A stretch of 64,000 bases of DNA from Metabacillus crassostreae (GCF_016908395.1 NZ_JAFBDU010000001.1:1302001-1366000), one strand, 5' to 3'; positions 19,097-29,280 are shown, counted from the stretch's first letter. Notes: generated from the letters alone by a model not told the origin. A program made the numbers and translations.

Positions 19097-19188
19097 AAAT
19101 GTTCCTTTCCTTATCATGAGATAATACGTTTTCATCAATCTTACAAAGCAGATAGAAAACCTGATTAACTTACGTCAGACTTTACATC

Positions 19189-20088
19189 TTATTTAATCGG
19201 ATCTAAAGATAAATCTTTATAATCTTGCTGATCTTTTTCACGTTCTTTACGAGCCCACTGGAAGAATATATATGCAAGTATTGTACCATATACAATTTCT
19301 TGAATAATCTTCATTAATACTCCGCCTAATTGTTGATCTTCAACTAATGGCAAAGTGTTAAACATATCAGGCCCTGTTAAATTTAAACCAGCTAACATAT
19401 CTGCAGGAACACATAATTGCAAAGCATTTAACCATGCTTGTGGTTCTGAATATGTTAAGTAAAGCGGTTCTGTAGCAAAAATAATTAAGGCACATGCAGG
19501 AGTTAACAAAACACCATCTGCAAAGATATATCCTACTTTTTTAATTCCATTAATAGATTTCCATCCAGGTAATGTATTTAAGAGAGGCCACCACATTGAC
19601 ATGGCACCAACAAAAATAATGGTAGTCATAATCGAATGATAGACAGGATCTGTTTTCACAAAATCAAATACTAACGGTACATGGTAGAGTGAAAATACAC
19701 CATTAAAGAATATAAGAGCAATAATTGGTTTGGAAAGTAGCTTGAAAACTGGTTTAATGACAGGACGATATAAAATAAATTCCCATAACCAATTTGGTAT
19801 TCCCAGAATGACTAACGGTGGTACAACTAAATATAAGATAGCCATTTGTGTCATATGAGCACTAAACATAATATGACCTAATAAATCTACAGGACTTCCT
19901 TTACTTATATAAAGAGATAAAATGGCAAGTACAAAAATCACTTGCTGTTTTACAGGTACTGGAGTACTATTTTTAAATTTTGTACGCCATGGTCCGATAG
20001 CCAAGAAAAACAATGTTGTTATAATTATTAATGTAATTAAGAAATAAGGACTCCATAACGCTCGAAATCCAAATATATCAAAGCTCAT
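19189..20088 (-). CDS. ctaG: Cytochrome c oxidase assembly factor CtaG
   Basis: 299 residues, normal for the caa3-type CtaG family, behind AAGGAGCTG. It has seven hydrophobic segments with conserved His and Met in membrane loops ([30 protein letters not shown]). CtaG is required for active caa3 oxidase, probably in copper delivery to CuB. It has its own strong promoter (20125-20153) and is separated from ctaF by the terminator at 20361-20390, so it is not simply the tail of the ctaCDEF transcript. Confidence 0.95.
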   Translation of the reverse strand: MSFDIFGFRALWSPYFLITLIIITTLFFLAIGPWRTKFKNSTPVPVKQQVIFVLAILSLYISKGSPVDLLGHIMFSAHMTQMAILYLVVPPLVILGIPNWLWEFILYRPVIKPVFKLLSKPIIALIFFNGVFSLYHVPLVFDFVKTDPVYHSIMTTIIFVGAMSMWWPLLNTLPGWKSINGIKKVGYIFADGVLLTPACALIIFATEPLYLTYSEPQAWLNALQLCVPADMLAGLNLTGPDMFNTLPLVEDQQLGGVLMKIIQEIVYGTILAYIFFQWARKEREKDQQDYKDLSLDPIK

Positions 20089-20124
20089 CTACAAATCAGC
20101 TCCTTAAACTAGTCCTTCCCGACT

Positions 20125-20153
20125 ATTATACACTTCACAATTTAGTCTATCAA
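20125..20153 (-). promoter_or_regulatory. Sigma-A promoter of ctaG
   Basis: Minus strand: TTGATA (20153-20148), 17-base spacer, TATAAT (20130-20125), about 37 bases before the ctaG start. Confidence 0.88.
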
Positions 20154-20360
20154 TGAACGTTCTATGACAAATGAGAAATAACTAGAGAAAGAAGGGATAT
20201 AAAAAAACATGTGATAAAAGATGAAAAAAATCAGGGATTGAAAATCGATTATTGCTTATACAATAGAGCAATGAAAAAACAATTTTTCCTCACAATCAAA
20301 ATCATGATGCATGAGATAATCAATCACATCACATATTTACTTTTGATCATAGAACAAAAT

Positions 20361-20390
20361 AAGGACAATCAGCATAAGCCAATTGTCCTT
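20361..20390 (-). terminator. Terminator of ctaCDEF
   Basis: AAGGACAAT / ATTGTCCTT, 18 bases past the ctaF stop, followed on the minus strand by ATTTTG. Confidence 0.75.
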
Positions 20391-20408
20391 TACTTTTATT
20401 TGATTAGA

Positions 20409-20741
20409 TTACCACCAAATAATTGTTACAAACGTTAATACAGTTAGTGCTGCAACACCAACACCAGAATATAAGAATAATGCTGGTGTTTCATGGCCTT
20501 TATGGCTCATGTGCATGAAATAGTATAGCTGAAAAATAACTTGAATAACTGCTAATGTGATAATAAATGGAATCTTAAATGATTCACCAATTCCATCATA
20601 CCCCACTGCAATAAAAGCAACGATTGTTAAGAAAATCATCATTGCAAATGTTACAATTTGATGCTTCATATCTTCTGCATTTTTTTTGCGTCGATATGCC
20701 CAATCTACTTTAGGGTTTGCTGAATTATGATTATTTGCCAT
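20409..20741 (-). CDS. ctaF: Cytochrome caa3 oxidase subunit IV
   Basis: 110 residues, the usual length. A basic N-terminus (VDWAYRRKKNAEDMKHQ) is followed by three membrane segments; QLYYFMHMSHKGHE between the second and third is characteristic of the family. It is the last gene of ctaC-D-E-F, starting 4 bases after ctaE. Confidence 0.95.
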   Translation of the reverse strand: MANNHNSANPKVDWAYRRKKNAEDMKHQIVTFAMMIFLTIVAFIAVGYDGIGESFKIPFIITLAVIQVIFQLYYFMHMSHKGHETPALFLYSGVGVAALTVLTFVTIIWW

Positions 20742-20745
20742 CAGT

Positions 20746-21372
20746 TTATCCCACCATTCCCATTAAGTATACAACTGTAAAGATGAATACCCAAACAACA
20801 TCAATAAAATGCCAGTAAAGACTAGCAACATAATATTTAGGTGCATTATATAAGCTTAAGCCACGTTTTGAATTACGAACGATTAATGTTGTAATCCACA
20901 ATAATCCGAAAGCAACGTGAAGACCGTGTGTTCCTACTAGTACATAAAATGCTGATCCTAGAGCACTGCCAGTAATTGTGAAGTCAAATTCATGTATATA
21001 ATGATTGAATTCATAAATTTCAAGCAATAGGAAAGCAAAACCTAATAGAACTGTAATGATTAACCACAATTGCATTTTAGCAAAGTTGAAGTTCTTCATA
21101 TGATACATTGCGTATACACTTGTTAAACTAGAAGTTAAAAGTAACATTGTAGCTACGAATACAAGTGGAAGCTCAAATAGTTCCTGAGTTGTTGCTCCAC
21201 CTGCAGTTGATTCTCTTAAAGCAAGAAATGTTGCAAAGAGACATGCAAAGAGTACAGTCTCTCCACCTAGAAATAACCAAAAGCCTAAAAACTTGTTTTT
21301 ACCTTCGAGGGTAGCTTTTTCAGGCGATGCAGGAAAATTCTCTGCTGTTAATTTTTCTTCAACATTTGCCAT
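20746..21372 (-). CDS. ctaE: Cytochrome caa3 oxidase subunit III
   Basis: 208 residues, five membrane segments. It shows subunit III marks: FWLFLGGETVLFACLFATF, GTHGLHVAFGLLWI and the C-terminal WHFIDVVWVFIFTVVYL. It overlaps the ctaD stop by one base (TAATG), so translation is coupled. A structural subunit of the terminal oxidase in the cytoplasmic membrane. Confidence 0.96.
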   Translation of the reverse strand: MANVEEKLTAENFPASPEKATLEGKNKFLGFWLFLGGETVLFACLFATFLALRESTAGGATTQELFELPLVFVATMLLLTSSLTSVYAMYHMKNFNFAKMQLWLIITVLLGFAFLLLEIYEFNHYIHEFDFTITGSALGSAFYVLVGTHGLHVAFGLLWITTLIVRNSKRGLSLYNAPKYYVASLYWHFIDVVWVFIFTVVYLMGMVG

Positions 21373-23237
21373 TAGGCTTTCCCTCCTTTATCTTCATTAA
21401 TCAAGTCTTCTTTATGGATATGATATCCGTGATCATCAATGATCGAACGGAAGAACATTGCACCTAATGTAATGATGAAGCCTACAATGATTGCAGCTAA
21501 ACCCCATCCAAATTCTGCTCGATACATTAAACCAAACGATACAATGAATAATCCAAACGACATAATGAACGGTAAAATTGATCCATTAGGCATATGAATG
21601 TCACCAAGTGGTTCAGCTGGTGTCATTTCTTTATTACCTTCCATTTTCTCGATCCAAAGTGGATCAAGTCCACGAACAAGTGGAGTTTGCTTAAAGTTAT
21701 ACTCAGGTGGTGGTGATGGTATTGCCCACTCAAGTGTACGACCATCTTTCCACGGATCGATACCAACCTTTTTACCTTTAACAGATGTAATAACAATGTT
21801 AACAAGGAACAAGATTGTTGCGGCTGCCATTAAAAATGCACCGATCGTACTAATAAAGTTAGCATTATCTAAACCTTGACCAGGTAGGAATGTGAATACA
21901 CGACGTGGCATACCCCATAACCCTAAGAAATGCTGAATAAAGAAAGTTAAGTGGAAACCTGTAAAGAATAATGCAAAAATAATATAGTTTAATTTTTCAT
22001 TAAGCATTTTCCCAAACATTGTCGGCCACCAGTAAATAGCACCAGCAAATAATGAGAATACTACTCCACCAACAATTACATAGTGAAAGTGAGCTACAAC
22101 AAAGTAGGTATCATGATATTGATAATCAGCTGCTGCTGCAGCTAACATAACACCAGTTACTCCACCCATAACAAATGTTGGTATAAAAGCAACAGACCAA
22201 ACCATTGGAGATGTGAATTTAATTGATCCACCCCAAATTGTAAATAGCCAGTTGAAGATTTTAATACCAGTTGGAACCGCAATGGCCATTGTTGCTACCG
22301 CAAAGATTGCATTTGCAATTGGTCCCAAACCTGTTGTGAACATATGATGAGCCCACACCATAAAGCCTAAGAATCCAATTAACACTGTTGCAAATACCAT
22401 TGAAGAATATCCAAATAAACGTTTTCTTGCAAATACAGGTAGAATATCAGAGAAAATACCGAATGCAGGTAAAATCAAGATATAAACTTCAGGGTGTCCA
22501 AAGATCCAGAATAAATGCTCCCAGATTACAGTATTACCACCCAATGCTGGGTCAAAGAAAGCAGTACCGAATAAACGGTCGAACATTAGTAAAGCCAATC
22601 CTACTGTTAAAGCAGGGAAAGCAAATAAGATAAGTGCAGATGCTACAAATGTAGTCCAAGTGAATAACGGCATACGCATGTAAGTCATACCAGGTGCACG
22701 CATATTAATAATCGTTACAAGGAAATTAATACCCGCTATCAGTGTACCTAAACCTGAAACCTGTAGACCAAGTAAGTAAAAATCCACACCATGACCAGGT
22801 GAATGTAATGCTAATGATGCATATGATGTCCAACCTGCATCAGGAGCTCCTCCTAAAAACCAGCTTAAGTTTAAGAATACTCCACCGAAGAAGAATAGCC
22901 AAAACCCAAGTGAATTTAAGAATGGAAATGCAACATCACGTGCACCTATTTGTAATGGTACAACTGCATTCATTAATGCAAATAATAAAGGCATTGCAGC
23001 TAGGAATATCATTGTTGTTCCATGCATTGTTAATATTTCATTATAAAGTCCTGCACTAACAAAGTCATTATCTGGAACAGCCAGCTGAATGCGGATCAGC
23101 ATCGCTTCTAATCCACCAACAAGGAAGAAGAAGCCACCGGATATCAGGTAAAGGATGGCGATTTTCTTATGGTCAACTGTTGTTAAGTAATCCCATAATG
23201 TTGCACCAATCCCCTTTTTCTGAGTTAACGTGCTCAC
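21372..23237 (-). CDS. ctaD: Cytochrome caa3 oxidase subunit I
   Basis: 621 residues from a GTG behind GGGAGGT. This is the heme-copper core: His ligand in LTMHGTTMIF (low-spin heme a), HPEVYI with the cross-linked His-Tyr pair near the CuB site, the HH pair in VWAHHMF, and HFHYVIVGG (heme ligands). It has about 14 membrane segments; two of these form the subunit III-like C-terminal extension typical of Bacillus CtaD. It reduces O2 to water and pumps protons. Confidence 0.97.
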   Translation of the reverse strand: MSTLTQKKGIGATLWDYLTTVDHKKIAILYLISGGFFFLVGGLEAMLIRIQLAVPDNDFVSAGLYNEILTMHGTTMIFLAAMPLLFALMNAVVPLQIGARDVAFPFLNSLGFWLFFFGGVFLNLSWFLGGAPDAGWTSYASLALHSPGHGVDFYLLGLQVSGLGTLIAGINFLVTIINMRAPGMTYMRMPLFTWTTFVASALILFAFPALTVGLALLMFDRLFGTAFFDPALGGNTVIWEHLFWIFGHPEVYILILPAFGIFSDILPVFARKRLFGYSSMVFATVLIGFLGFMVWAHHMFTTGLGPIANAIFAVATMAIAVPTGIKIFNWLFTIWGGSIKFTSPMVWSVAFIPTFVMGGVTGVMLAAAAADYQYHDTYFVVAHFHYVIVGGVVFSLFAGAIYWWPTMFGKMLNEKLNYIIFALFFTGFHLTFFIQHFLGLWGMPRRVFTFLPGQGLDNANFISTIGAFLMAAATILFLVNIVITSVKGKKVGIDPWKDGRTLEWAIPSPPPEYNFKQTPLVRGLDPLWIEKMEGNKEMTPAEPLGDIHMPNGSILPFIMSFGLFIVSFGLMYRAEFGWGLAAIIVGFIITLGAMFFRSIIDDHGYHIHKEDLINEDKGGKA

Positions 23238-23268
23238 AGTGTTACCTCCCTTTTCATTTTACAAAAAA

Positions 23269-24348
23269 TTAGTTACTAGAGACTTTAAGTCCCATTAAGT
23301 ATTCTGTAAGAGCATCAAGCTCCTGATCTGACAATTTCGGATAAGTATTAGTCATCTTATTGCCAGGTTTGTATGTTTCTGGGTCTTTTAACCAATTGCG
23401 AATATTTTCAGCGTCATTTGGTAGAATACCCGCTACACGTGCACGTTCACCAAATGTTGCTAAGTTAGGTGCAGTTCTTGCTGCTGCAGGACGTTCGTCA
23501 GTTGGAGAAACTGCATGACAAGCAATACATCCTTTTTCTTCAAATAATTGTTCTCCTTGTACAGCTAAATCAGTTGAAGCTACTGCTTGAGCACCTTCCA
23601 TATCAGAGATCCATTGGTCAAATTCATCTCTTGATACTGCTTTTACTTTAAAATCCATTAAACCATGTGATGGACCACAAAGTTCAGCACATTTACCGTA
23701 GAAATATTCACCGGCTTGGTCTGCTCTTTCAGAATCGAAAGATAACCACATTTGGTTCACGTTATCTGTGTTTGTATCCATCTTACCACCGGCAGAAGGA
23801 ATCCAAAAAGAGTGCTTAACATCAGAAGCAATTAAGTTGAAATAAACTTTTTCATCTGTTGGAACAATTAAGTCTTGACTAGTTATAACTCCGTAGTCAG
23901 GGTATTCAAATTCCCACCAGTATAAATTTGCTCTTACATTTACAACAATCGCATCTTCCGCTTTTCGATTTTCATCATCAATAGCATCCACTTCTGCAAG
24001 TTTAAATGTTGCAGAAACAACTGGAACTGTTAAGACTAGTAGTAAAAGAATTGGTATAACAGTCCAAATAATTTCAAGTTTATGATTTCCTTCCACTTGA
24101 ACAGGAATGTTGTTTTCTTCACCTTTACGTCTACGGAATTTAACGACAACATAAATGAAGATTACGGTTACGACTGCAATGACCACAACCATTATAAGTG
24201 TACTAAGCACCATTAGGTCGTATTGCATATCCGCTACTTCTCCAGCAGGTTTAAGTGTGGAAAGAAACGGTTCCCCACAGCCGGCTAAGAAAAGCGTCAA
24301 CATTGCAAATAATGGAAGCAGACGCCATTTTGTCAGCCATTTTCTCAT
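23269..24348 (-). CDS. ctaC: Cytochrome caa3 oxidase subunit II with fused cytochrome c
   Basis: 359 residues. A lipoprotein signal MRKWLTKWRLLPLFAMLTLFLAGC in two parts (lipobox LAGC at about 24), two membrane segments, and a CuA domain with CAELCGPSHGLM and an upstream HSFWIP. The C-terminal cytochrome c domain has the heme motif CIACH (about 277) and a later Met ligand (GNKMTNTYP). The fusion lets cytochrome c remain bound to the oxidase. First gene of ctaCDEF, 100 bases after ctaB. Confidence 0.96.
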   Translation of the reverse strand: MRKWLTKWRLLPLFAMLTLFLAGCGEPFLSTLKPAGEVADMQYDLMVLSTLIMVVVIAVVTVIFIYVVVKFRRRKGEENNIPVQVEGNHKLEIIWTVIPILLLLVLTVPVVSATFKLAEVDAIDDENRKAEDAIVVNVRANLYWWEFEYPDYGVITSQDLIVPTDEKVYFNLIASDVKHSFWIPSAGGKMDTNTDNVNQMWLSFDSERADQAGEYFYGKCAELCGPSHGLMDFKVKAVSRDEFDQWISDMEGAQAVASTDLAVQGEQLFEEKGCIACHAVSPTDERPAAARTAPNLATFGERARVAGILPNDAENIRNWLKDPETYKPGNKMTNTYPKLSDQELDALTEYLMGLKVSSN

Positions 24349-24382
24349 AGCTTAATCAAACCCCTCTTTCAGTAATTTAAAA

Positions 24383-24407
24383 TTCCTATTATTTTAAAAA
24401 TAAGGAA
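24383..24407 (-). terminator. AT-rich stem between ctaB and ctaC (possible attenuator)
   Basis: Minus strand TTCCTTATTTTT pairs with AAAATAATAGGAA and then runs TTTTAAATT. It could partially stop ctaB transcripts before ctaC. The stem is AT-rich, so strength is uncertain. Confidence 0.4.
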
Positions 24408-24449
24408 CCCTTTTTATAAATAAATTCTTTTTAAGAAAGAATTTCAACA

Positions 24450-25379
24450 TTAGACAATGGTAAATAGCACCATTGAGACGAACAAGATGGTTAAATAATT
24501 AATGGAATATACAAACATTTTTGTTGCCCATTTCATCTCTTGTTCCTTGTTTTTGAAGTTTTTAATTCCTAGGACAATCCAACCAATATTCAACAAAGTC
24601 GCTAAGATTACAAAGCCGATACCTAGTTCATACAAATAAAATGGTAAAGGTAATAAACATAAAATCCATACCATAATCTGGCGCTTAGTAATATCAAATC
24701 CATGAACGACTGGAAGCATCGGTATATTAGCAGCACGGTATTCTTCAGTTCTTCTCATAGCAAGTGCAAGGAAATGAGGTGGCTGCCAGATAAACATAAT
24801 AAGAAATAACACCCAAGCTACAACACTTAAGTTTGCATCAATCGCTGCCCAGCCAATTAAAGGTGGTACTGCACCAGAGACACTACCAATCACAGTGTTG
24901 ATGGTATAAAGTCGTTTAGACCACATTGTATAAAGGAAGACATATGTTACAACACCAACTAAAGAGATTAGTGTTGCAGTTAATGTCGTCATTAACATAA
25001 ACATAAAACCAATTGTTAACAAAAAGATTCCTATCCATAAAGCATGAATTGGATTCATTTTACCTGTAACCGTAGGTCTATCTTTCGTTCTTTCCATAAG
25101 ATGATCGATATCTCTGTCATAATAGTTATTAATTGCACATGAACCAGCAATAACAAGCGAAGATCCAATCATAGTAAATAATACAATATCTATATTTGAT
25201 AAAAACCCTTTACCGCTAAAGTAAAGCGCTAGCCAAATACCAGTAAATGTAGTTATTGCGTTAGAATTAACAATCCCTACTTTTATAAGAGCCAAAAACT
25301 CTTTCCAAAGTGTTGTTTCACGTATATCAGCAGAATGCTGCTTAAGAGTAGCATCATCCAAAGCTTTCATGTTAGCCAA
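24450..25379 (-). CDS. ctaB: Protoheme IX farnesyltransferase (heme O synthase)
   Basis: 309 residues, about nine membrane segments. The prenyltransferase Asp-rich motif is [20 protein letters not shown] (about 101-120), and a second loop [24 protein letters not shown] is also conserved. It adds the farnesyl group to heme B to give heme O, the substrate of CtaA. It is divergent from ctaA across an unusually long gap with ResD-like boxes. Confidence 0.96.
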   Translation of the reverse strand: MANMKALDDATLKQHSADIRETTLWKEFLALIKVGIVNSNAITTFTGIWLALYFSGKGFLSNIDIVLFTMIGSSLVIAGSCAINNYYDRDIDHLMERTKDRPTVTGKMNPIHALWIGIFLLTIGFMFMLMTTLTATLISLVGVVTYVFLYTMWSKRLYTINTVIGSVSGAVPPLIGWAAIDANLSVVAWVLFLIMFIWQPPHFLALAMRRTEEYRAANIPMLPVVHGFDITKRQIMVWILCLLPLPFYLYELGIGFVILATLLNIGWIVLGIKNFKNKEQEMKWATKMFVYSINYLTILFVSMVLFTIV

Positions 25380-25610
25380 TTCTTTACCTCCTTACTCCTA
25401 GTTATTCTTAGATGTTCCATTTTTCTTTTTGTTTTCACAAGAATTTCTAGCAGCAATTAAATTCTAATTCAAGAACTCTTTCATTTGTTGATCCATCATT
25501 GATTTCTTATGAAGGCGGTTGCAACAAGTGAATTTTCTATATCCTATGATACTAAAAAATAAATGAATTAAAAATGGTCTACTTGAAATTAAAACATAAT
25601 TACTAATACA

Positions 25611-25652
25611 TTTGTGAACAAATTATGAAGTATATTTGTCGAAATTGTGAAG
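25611..25652 (+). promoter_or_regulatory. Two ResD-like boxes on the ctaB side
   Basis: TTTGTGAAC (25611-25619) and ATTGTGAAG (25644-25652) match the ResD consensus TTTGTGAAT at 8 and 7 of 9 positions. They lie about 230-270 bases upstream of the ctaB start. Confidence 0.5.
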
Positions 25653-26136
25653 AAAGAAATTCAGTCAATTTCTATCAAAACAAATTTAGACATCAAGCCT
25701 AGTCTATTTTAACATAAATTGCTGAGCAAATCTTAGGAAAAAATAAGTTATTTATTGAATTCATTTTCCAATTTGTTATTTACTATAACATTACCTATCT
25801 ATTTCTAGCAAAATAAGACCAAATATTCAAGCCTTTTGTATGAAGTTATTCATACTTTACACGTTACTCTCTTTCTAGTTAGGTTAAACTAATATTGATT
25901 TATAAAATTATATTTGTTCTTTAAGCAATGTCAGTTTTGTTATCAAGTTATTCATTGAAATACGATGAATAAAAAAAGTCCTTCTGTAAAGAAAATTACC
26001 ATCTAAACTAATTATCTATTACAAACTTTGTATTAAACAGTATAAATAAGTAAATCATTATCACTTAGTATGATTGTCAATACATTAATTATTCAAATAA
26101 CTAATTTACGAAGAAGTAGTTTAAAGATCCAATAAC

Positions 26137-26145
26137 TTTGTGAAC
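26137..26145 (+). promoter_or_regulatory. ResD-like box upstream of ctaA
   Basis: TTTGTGAAC, 8 of 9 matches to the ResD consensus. It ends about 50 bases before the predicted ctaA transcription start, a usual place for an activator. ctaA is a known ResD target in B. subtilis. Confidence 0.6.
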
Positions 26146-26160
26146 ATTTCAGTTATTTTA

Positions 26161-26189
26161 TTGTCTTTTTTTGCTACATTGTGTACTAT
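26161..26189 (+). promoter_or_regulatory. Sigma-A promoter of ctaA
   Basis: TTGTCT (26161-26166), a 17-base spacer, TACTAT (26184-26189). Imperfect hexamers, as expected for an activated promoter. Confidence 0.65.
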
Positions 26190-26244
26190 CTAAAAGTATT
26201 TACTATTTAACGTTACCATTTTACTATATAAGTAGGTGAACATT

Positions 26245-27186
26245 TTGCAACACGCTCTAAAATGGTTTGCCGTTTTTACAACACTCATTATGGTCGTTGT
26301 TTTATTAGGCGGAGCCTTAGTAACAAAAACTGAGTCAGGTGCAGGGTGTGGAGATTCTTGGCCATTATGTCATGGTGAACTTATACCTAGTGATATTACC
26401 TTTGAGCTTATAGTCGAGCTAAGCCACCGTTTAGTTAGTGGACTTGCTGGCTTTACTGTTCTAATCCTATCTGTATGGTCTTGGAAAAAGATAGGTCATA
26501 TTAGAGAAACAAAATTCCTTGCATTATTATCAGTATTTTTCCTAGTATTACAGGCTTTAATTGGTGCCGCAGCTGTAATGTGGGGACAATCTGATGCAAT
26601 ACTAGCTCTTCATTTTGGTATTTCTCTTATTTCTTTTGCATCCGTCTTATTGTTAACTTTATTAATTTTTGAAATTGATAAAAAATTTGATGCTAAATCT
26701 CTTGTTATCAATAAAGATATGAAATTCCATATGGTAGGAATAATTGTATATTCTTATGTAGTTGTTTATACCGGAGCATACGTTAGACATAAAGGTGCTA
26801 GCCTCGCTTGTCCTGAATGGCCACTTTGTAGCAACAGGGCTGGTGGTTTACCCACAACATTACATGAATGGATACAGATGGGACACCGATTTGCTGCAGG
26901 AATAATCTTCATATGGATCGCTTATGCAGCTTGGCGTGCAATCAAGCATTACAAACATGAAAAAGTTATTTATTGGGGCTGGATTATTGCGTTTATATTA
27001 GTTTCTATGCAAGTAACTTCAGGTGCTTTAGTTGTCATCACTGGTTTGAACCTATATATTGCACTTGTTCATGCTTTGATTATTTCTTGTCTTTTTGGTC
27101 TCTTAAGTTATTTCTTATTACTTGTTAGTCGAAGCAATACTAACATTGAGGTAGATTCATCATCAGATCAATCTCTAACAAAATAA
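26245..27186 (+). CDS. ctaA: Heme A synthase
   Basis: 313 residues from the TTG at 26245, which has AGGTGA five bases upstream; the GTG at 26236 in the same frame overlaps that site. It has eight membrane segments in two four-helix halves with the heme-ligand His residues: [24 protein letters not shown] and LVHALI. The extracytoplasmic Cys pair lies in LACPEWPLC, with another pair in [13 protein letters not shown]. It oxidises heme O to heme A for the caa3 oxidase. Confidence 0.95.
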   Translation: MQHALKWFAVFTTLIMVVVLLGGALVTKTESGAGCGDSWPLCHGELIPSDITFELIVELSHRLVSGLAGFTVLILSVWSWKKIGHIRETKFLALLSVFFLVLQALIGAAAVMWGQSDAILALHFGISLISFASVLLLTLLIFEIDKKFDAKSLVINKDMKFHMVGIIVYSYVVVYTGAYVRHKGASLACPEWPLCSNRAGGLPTTLHEWIQMGHRFAAGIIFIWIAYAAWRAIKHYKHEKVIYWGWIIAFILVSMQVTSGALVVITGLNLYIALVHALIISCLFGLLSYFLLLVSRSNTNIEVDSSSDQSLTK

Positions 27187-27216
27187 AAAATGGAAACCTC
27201 CGCGGTTTCCATTTTT
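27186..27216. terminator. Bidirectional terminator ctaA / ftsW
   Basis: A 13-bp stem AAAAATGGAAACC / GGTTTCCATTTTT with a 5-base loop. In B. subtilis the pyruvate carboxylase gene pycA sits in this gap; here there is only the terminator. Confidence 0.9.
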
Positions 27217-27296
27217 TATTTTGTTGACTTTTTATTAAATTTGTTTGAGTTTCTCTACAGACATTTCTTGCTGTGAAAATCCAATATAAAAAATTA

Positions 27297-28514
27297 TTAT
27301 CTTATTGAACTGGTTTGATTTCGTTTAAATTGCTTTACATTTCCGGTTTGATCAACTTCTTGATTCAATGGTTTCTTATATGTTTCCCGATACGTTGTAA
27401 ACATAGAAACATTAACTAATAACCCCATTGAAATCATTAATAATAAGATTGATGAACCACCATAACTTATGAAGGGTAACGGTACACCCGTTATTGGTAG
27501 TAATCCAGTTAGGCCACCTAGATTTATCATAGATTGGATAGCAATCATACTTGAAATACCTACAGCAAGTAGTGTACCAAAAGGATCTTGACATTTACGT
27601 GCAACTGAAAATCCTTTTAAGATAACAAACGTTAAAAGGATCAACACAAACAATACACCTAAAATTCCTAATTCTTCCGCAATGACAGCCATGATAAAAT
27701 CAGTATGAGATTCAGGTAAATATCCGTACTTTTGGACACCTTGTCCTAAACCCAGACCTTTTAATCCACCGGATCCTATCGCATAAAATGAATTAACTAA
27801 CTGGTATCCTGCTCCATCAATGTTACCAAAAGGATCTGTAACTCCTACAAAACGACTTAACTGTTCATCACTAAACAGACCCTTCATAATAACGATAGGA
27901 GCCATTAAAACTCCAGCTAATATTAAAAGAGCTATAAGCTTTGCAATACTTTTAAAAGCCATTCCAGAGCATAAAATCATACATATTGAAATCATTGCAA
28001 TAATAAAGGCTGTCCCAAAATCGGGTTGTATAACAACAAACAAACAAATCAGAACTGTAAAGATTAATGGAGGTAATACTCCCCTTCCAAACTCATCAAT
28101 ATATGATTGTTTTTTATCATAAACTGCAGCCAAATAGATGATTACACTTAATTTCACAAATTCACCTGGTTGGATGCTAAACCCCCCAATAGAGATCCAG
28201 CTTTGAGCACCACCAGCAGCATGTCCAATAAAAAACAATGAAATTAGCACTATAATAGATCCAAAAGTAATTAACTTTATTATCTTATCATGTAGAAATG
28301 CTCTGTATGGAAAAATGATCATAACAAAAAATGCAAGTCCCCCTGCAAGCAAAGCTAGTTTTTGCCTTTGAAAAAAGTGATCAGGCTCATACCCAAAGCG
28401 TGATACAGCAGTAATCATGCTTGAGCTATACACCATCACTAAGCCAAAGCAGCATAATAAGACTATTGCTATTATTAACGAATAATCATATGATTTTAGT
28501 ATTTTTTTTACCAT
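27297..28514 (-). CDS. ftsW: Cell division SEDS glycosyltransferase FtsW
   Basis: 405 residues from the ATG at 28514 (MVKKILKSYDYSL); a 7-codon extension to 28535 is less likely. About ten membrane segments with SEDS-family signatures: AQSWISIGGFSIQPGEFVKL, AVIAEELGILG and PFISYGGSS near the C-terminus. It polymerises lipid II glycan at the septum together with a class B PBP. Single gene between ctaA and ylaN. Confidence 0.94.
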   Translation of the reverse strand: MVKKILKSYDYSLIIAIVLLCCFGLVMVYSSSMITAVSRFGYEPDHFFQRQKLALLAGGLAFFVMIIFPYRAFLHDKIIKLITFGSIIVLISLFFIGHAAGGAQSWISIGGFSIQPGEFVKLSVIIYLAAVYDKKQSYIDEFGRGVLPPLIFTVLICLFVVIQPDFGTAFIIAMISICMILCSGMAFKSIAKLIALLILAGVLMAPIVIMKGLFSDEQLSRFVGVTDPFGNIDGAGYQLVNSFYAIGSGGLKGLGLGQGVQKYGYLPESHTDFIMAVIAEELGILGVLFVLILLTFVILKGFSVARKCQDPFGTLLAVGISSMIAIQSMINLGGLTGLLPITGVPLPFISYGGSSILLLMISMGLLVNVSMFTTYRETYKKPLNQEVDQTGNVKQFKRNQTSSIR

Positions 28515-28747
28515 ACATATCTCTTCCCTTGTCATATATATGTTTATAATCTAGTTGTGTCCTTTATTTTACTACAACTTCGACTTCAAGAGAGTAAAAT
28601 CCTCTAAAAATATCTTTTTTAAAATTTTTAAGTTCACAATGTTTTAAATAAGTCTAAACAAGTAAATTAAATAATTAAGTCAGTTCAATGACTTAAAGGG
28701 AAATAACTACTAAAGGGTTAAGTTTAAAAAAGCGCTAAAAAATAAAA

Positions 28748-28771
28748 AACCCAAACTGTGCAGTTTGAGTT
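28748..28771 (-). terminator. Terminator of ylaN
   Basis: AACCCAAACTG / CAGTTTGAGTT, 9 bases past the stop; the minus strand continues TTTTTTATTTTT. Confidence 0.8.
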
Positions 28772-28779
28772 CTTATCAA

Positions 28780-29061
28780 TTATTTGGTTGTAAATGCATC
28801 ATGCAATGCAGACAACTCTCTTTCAAGTGAAACAAGCAGAGCTTTTCCTTCACGTTCCTCAACCAGGCCAAGCCTTACAGCAAAGTCTATTTCTCTAGAT
28901 AGACCAAACATTTGTGTATCTAAAACCTCTTCATAAAGAGGACATTGAGGCATCGTTAAATTATCCATTTGAACCTTAATCAGTTTCATGATCTTATTAG
29001 CATCTGCCTTAAGTAATGCAAGTGCTTTTTCTTGGTGATTAACAGCAATCTCAGACGCCAA
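28780..29061 (-). CDS. ylaN: YlaN, small Fur-linked iron-homeostasis protein
   Basis: 93 residues from a TTG behind GGAGGG. The sequence matches YlaN throughout ([49 protein letters not shown]). It is an essential or near-essential helical protein in B. subtilis and S. aureus, linked to iron-sulfur supply and reported to bind Fur and relieve its repression. It is divergent from ylaL. Confidence 0.94.
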   Translation of the reverse strand: MASEIAVNHQEKALALLKADANKIMKLIKVQMDNLTMPQCPLYEEVLDTQMFGLSREIDFAVRLGLVEEREGKALLVSLERELSALHDAFTTK

Positions 29062-29280
29062 TTTAATCCCTCCGTTTCCGAGCGATTACCCTATTCTATG
29101 TATTAATATTAAATCCATTGAGCTAAAAAAGCAAGGACAAACAGAACAAACTAGAACATTTAAATAAAATAATTCGACAAAGTATTAGGTACAGACATAA
29201 AATAATACATTAATTGATTGTTATGATATGTGACAAATTATCCTTAAACGCTTATACTAGCGTTGTAAGGGGTGTGAATA

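Larger units (their letters stand above)
20089..20408. other. Gap ctaG / ctaF
   Basis: Contains the ctaG promoter and the ctaF terminator. The rest is AT-rich with no ORF having a ribosome binding site. Confidence 0.6.
25380..26244. other. Long ctaB-ctaA divergent control region
   Basis: 865 AT-rich bases with no ORF carrying a ribosome binding site. It holds three ResD-like boxes (25611, 25644, 26137) and a ctaA promoter at 26161-26189. The ctaB promoter is not obvious. Confidence 0.6.

Noticed and set aside
22388-23059. Long plus-strand open frames opposite ctaD
   Set aside because: Antisense shadows of a highly conserved gene; the proteins have no family character and no ribosome binding sites.
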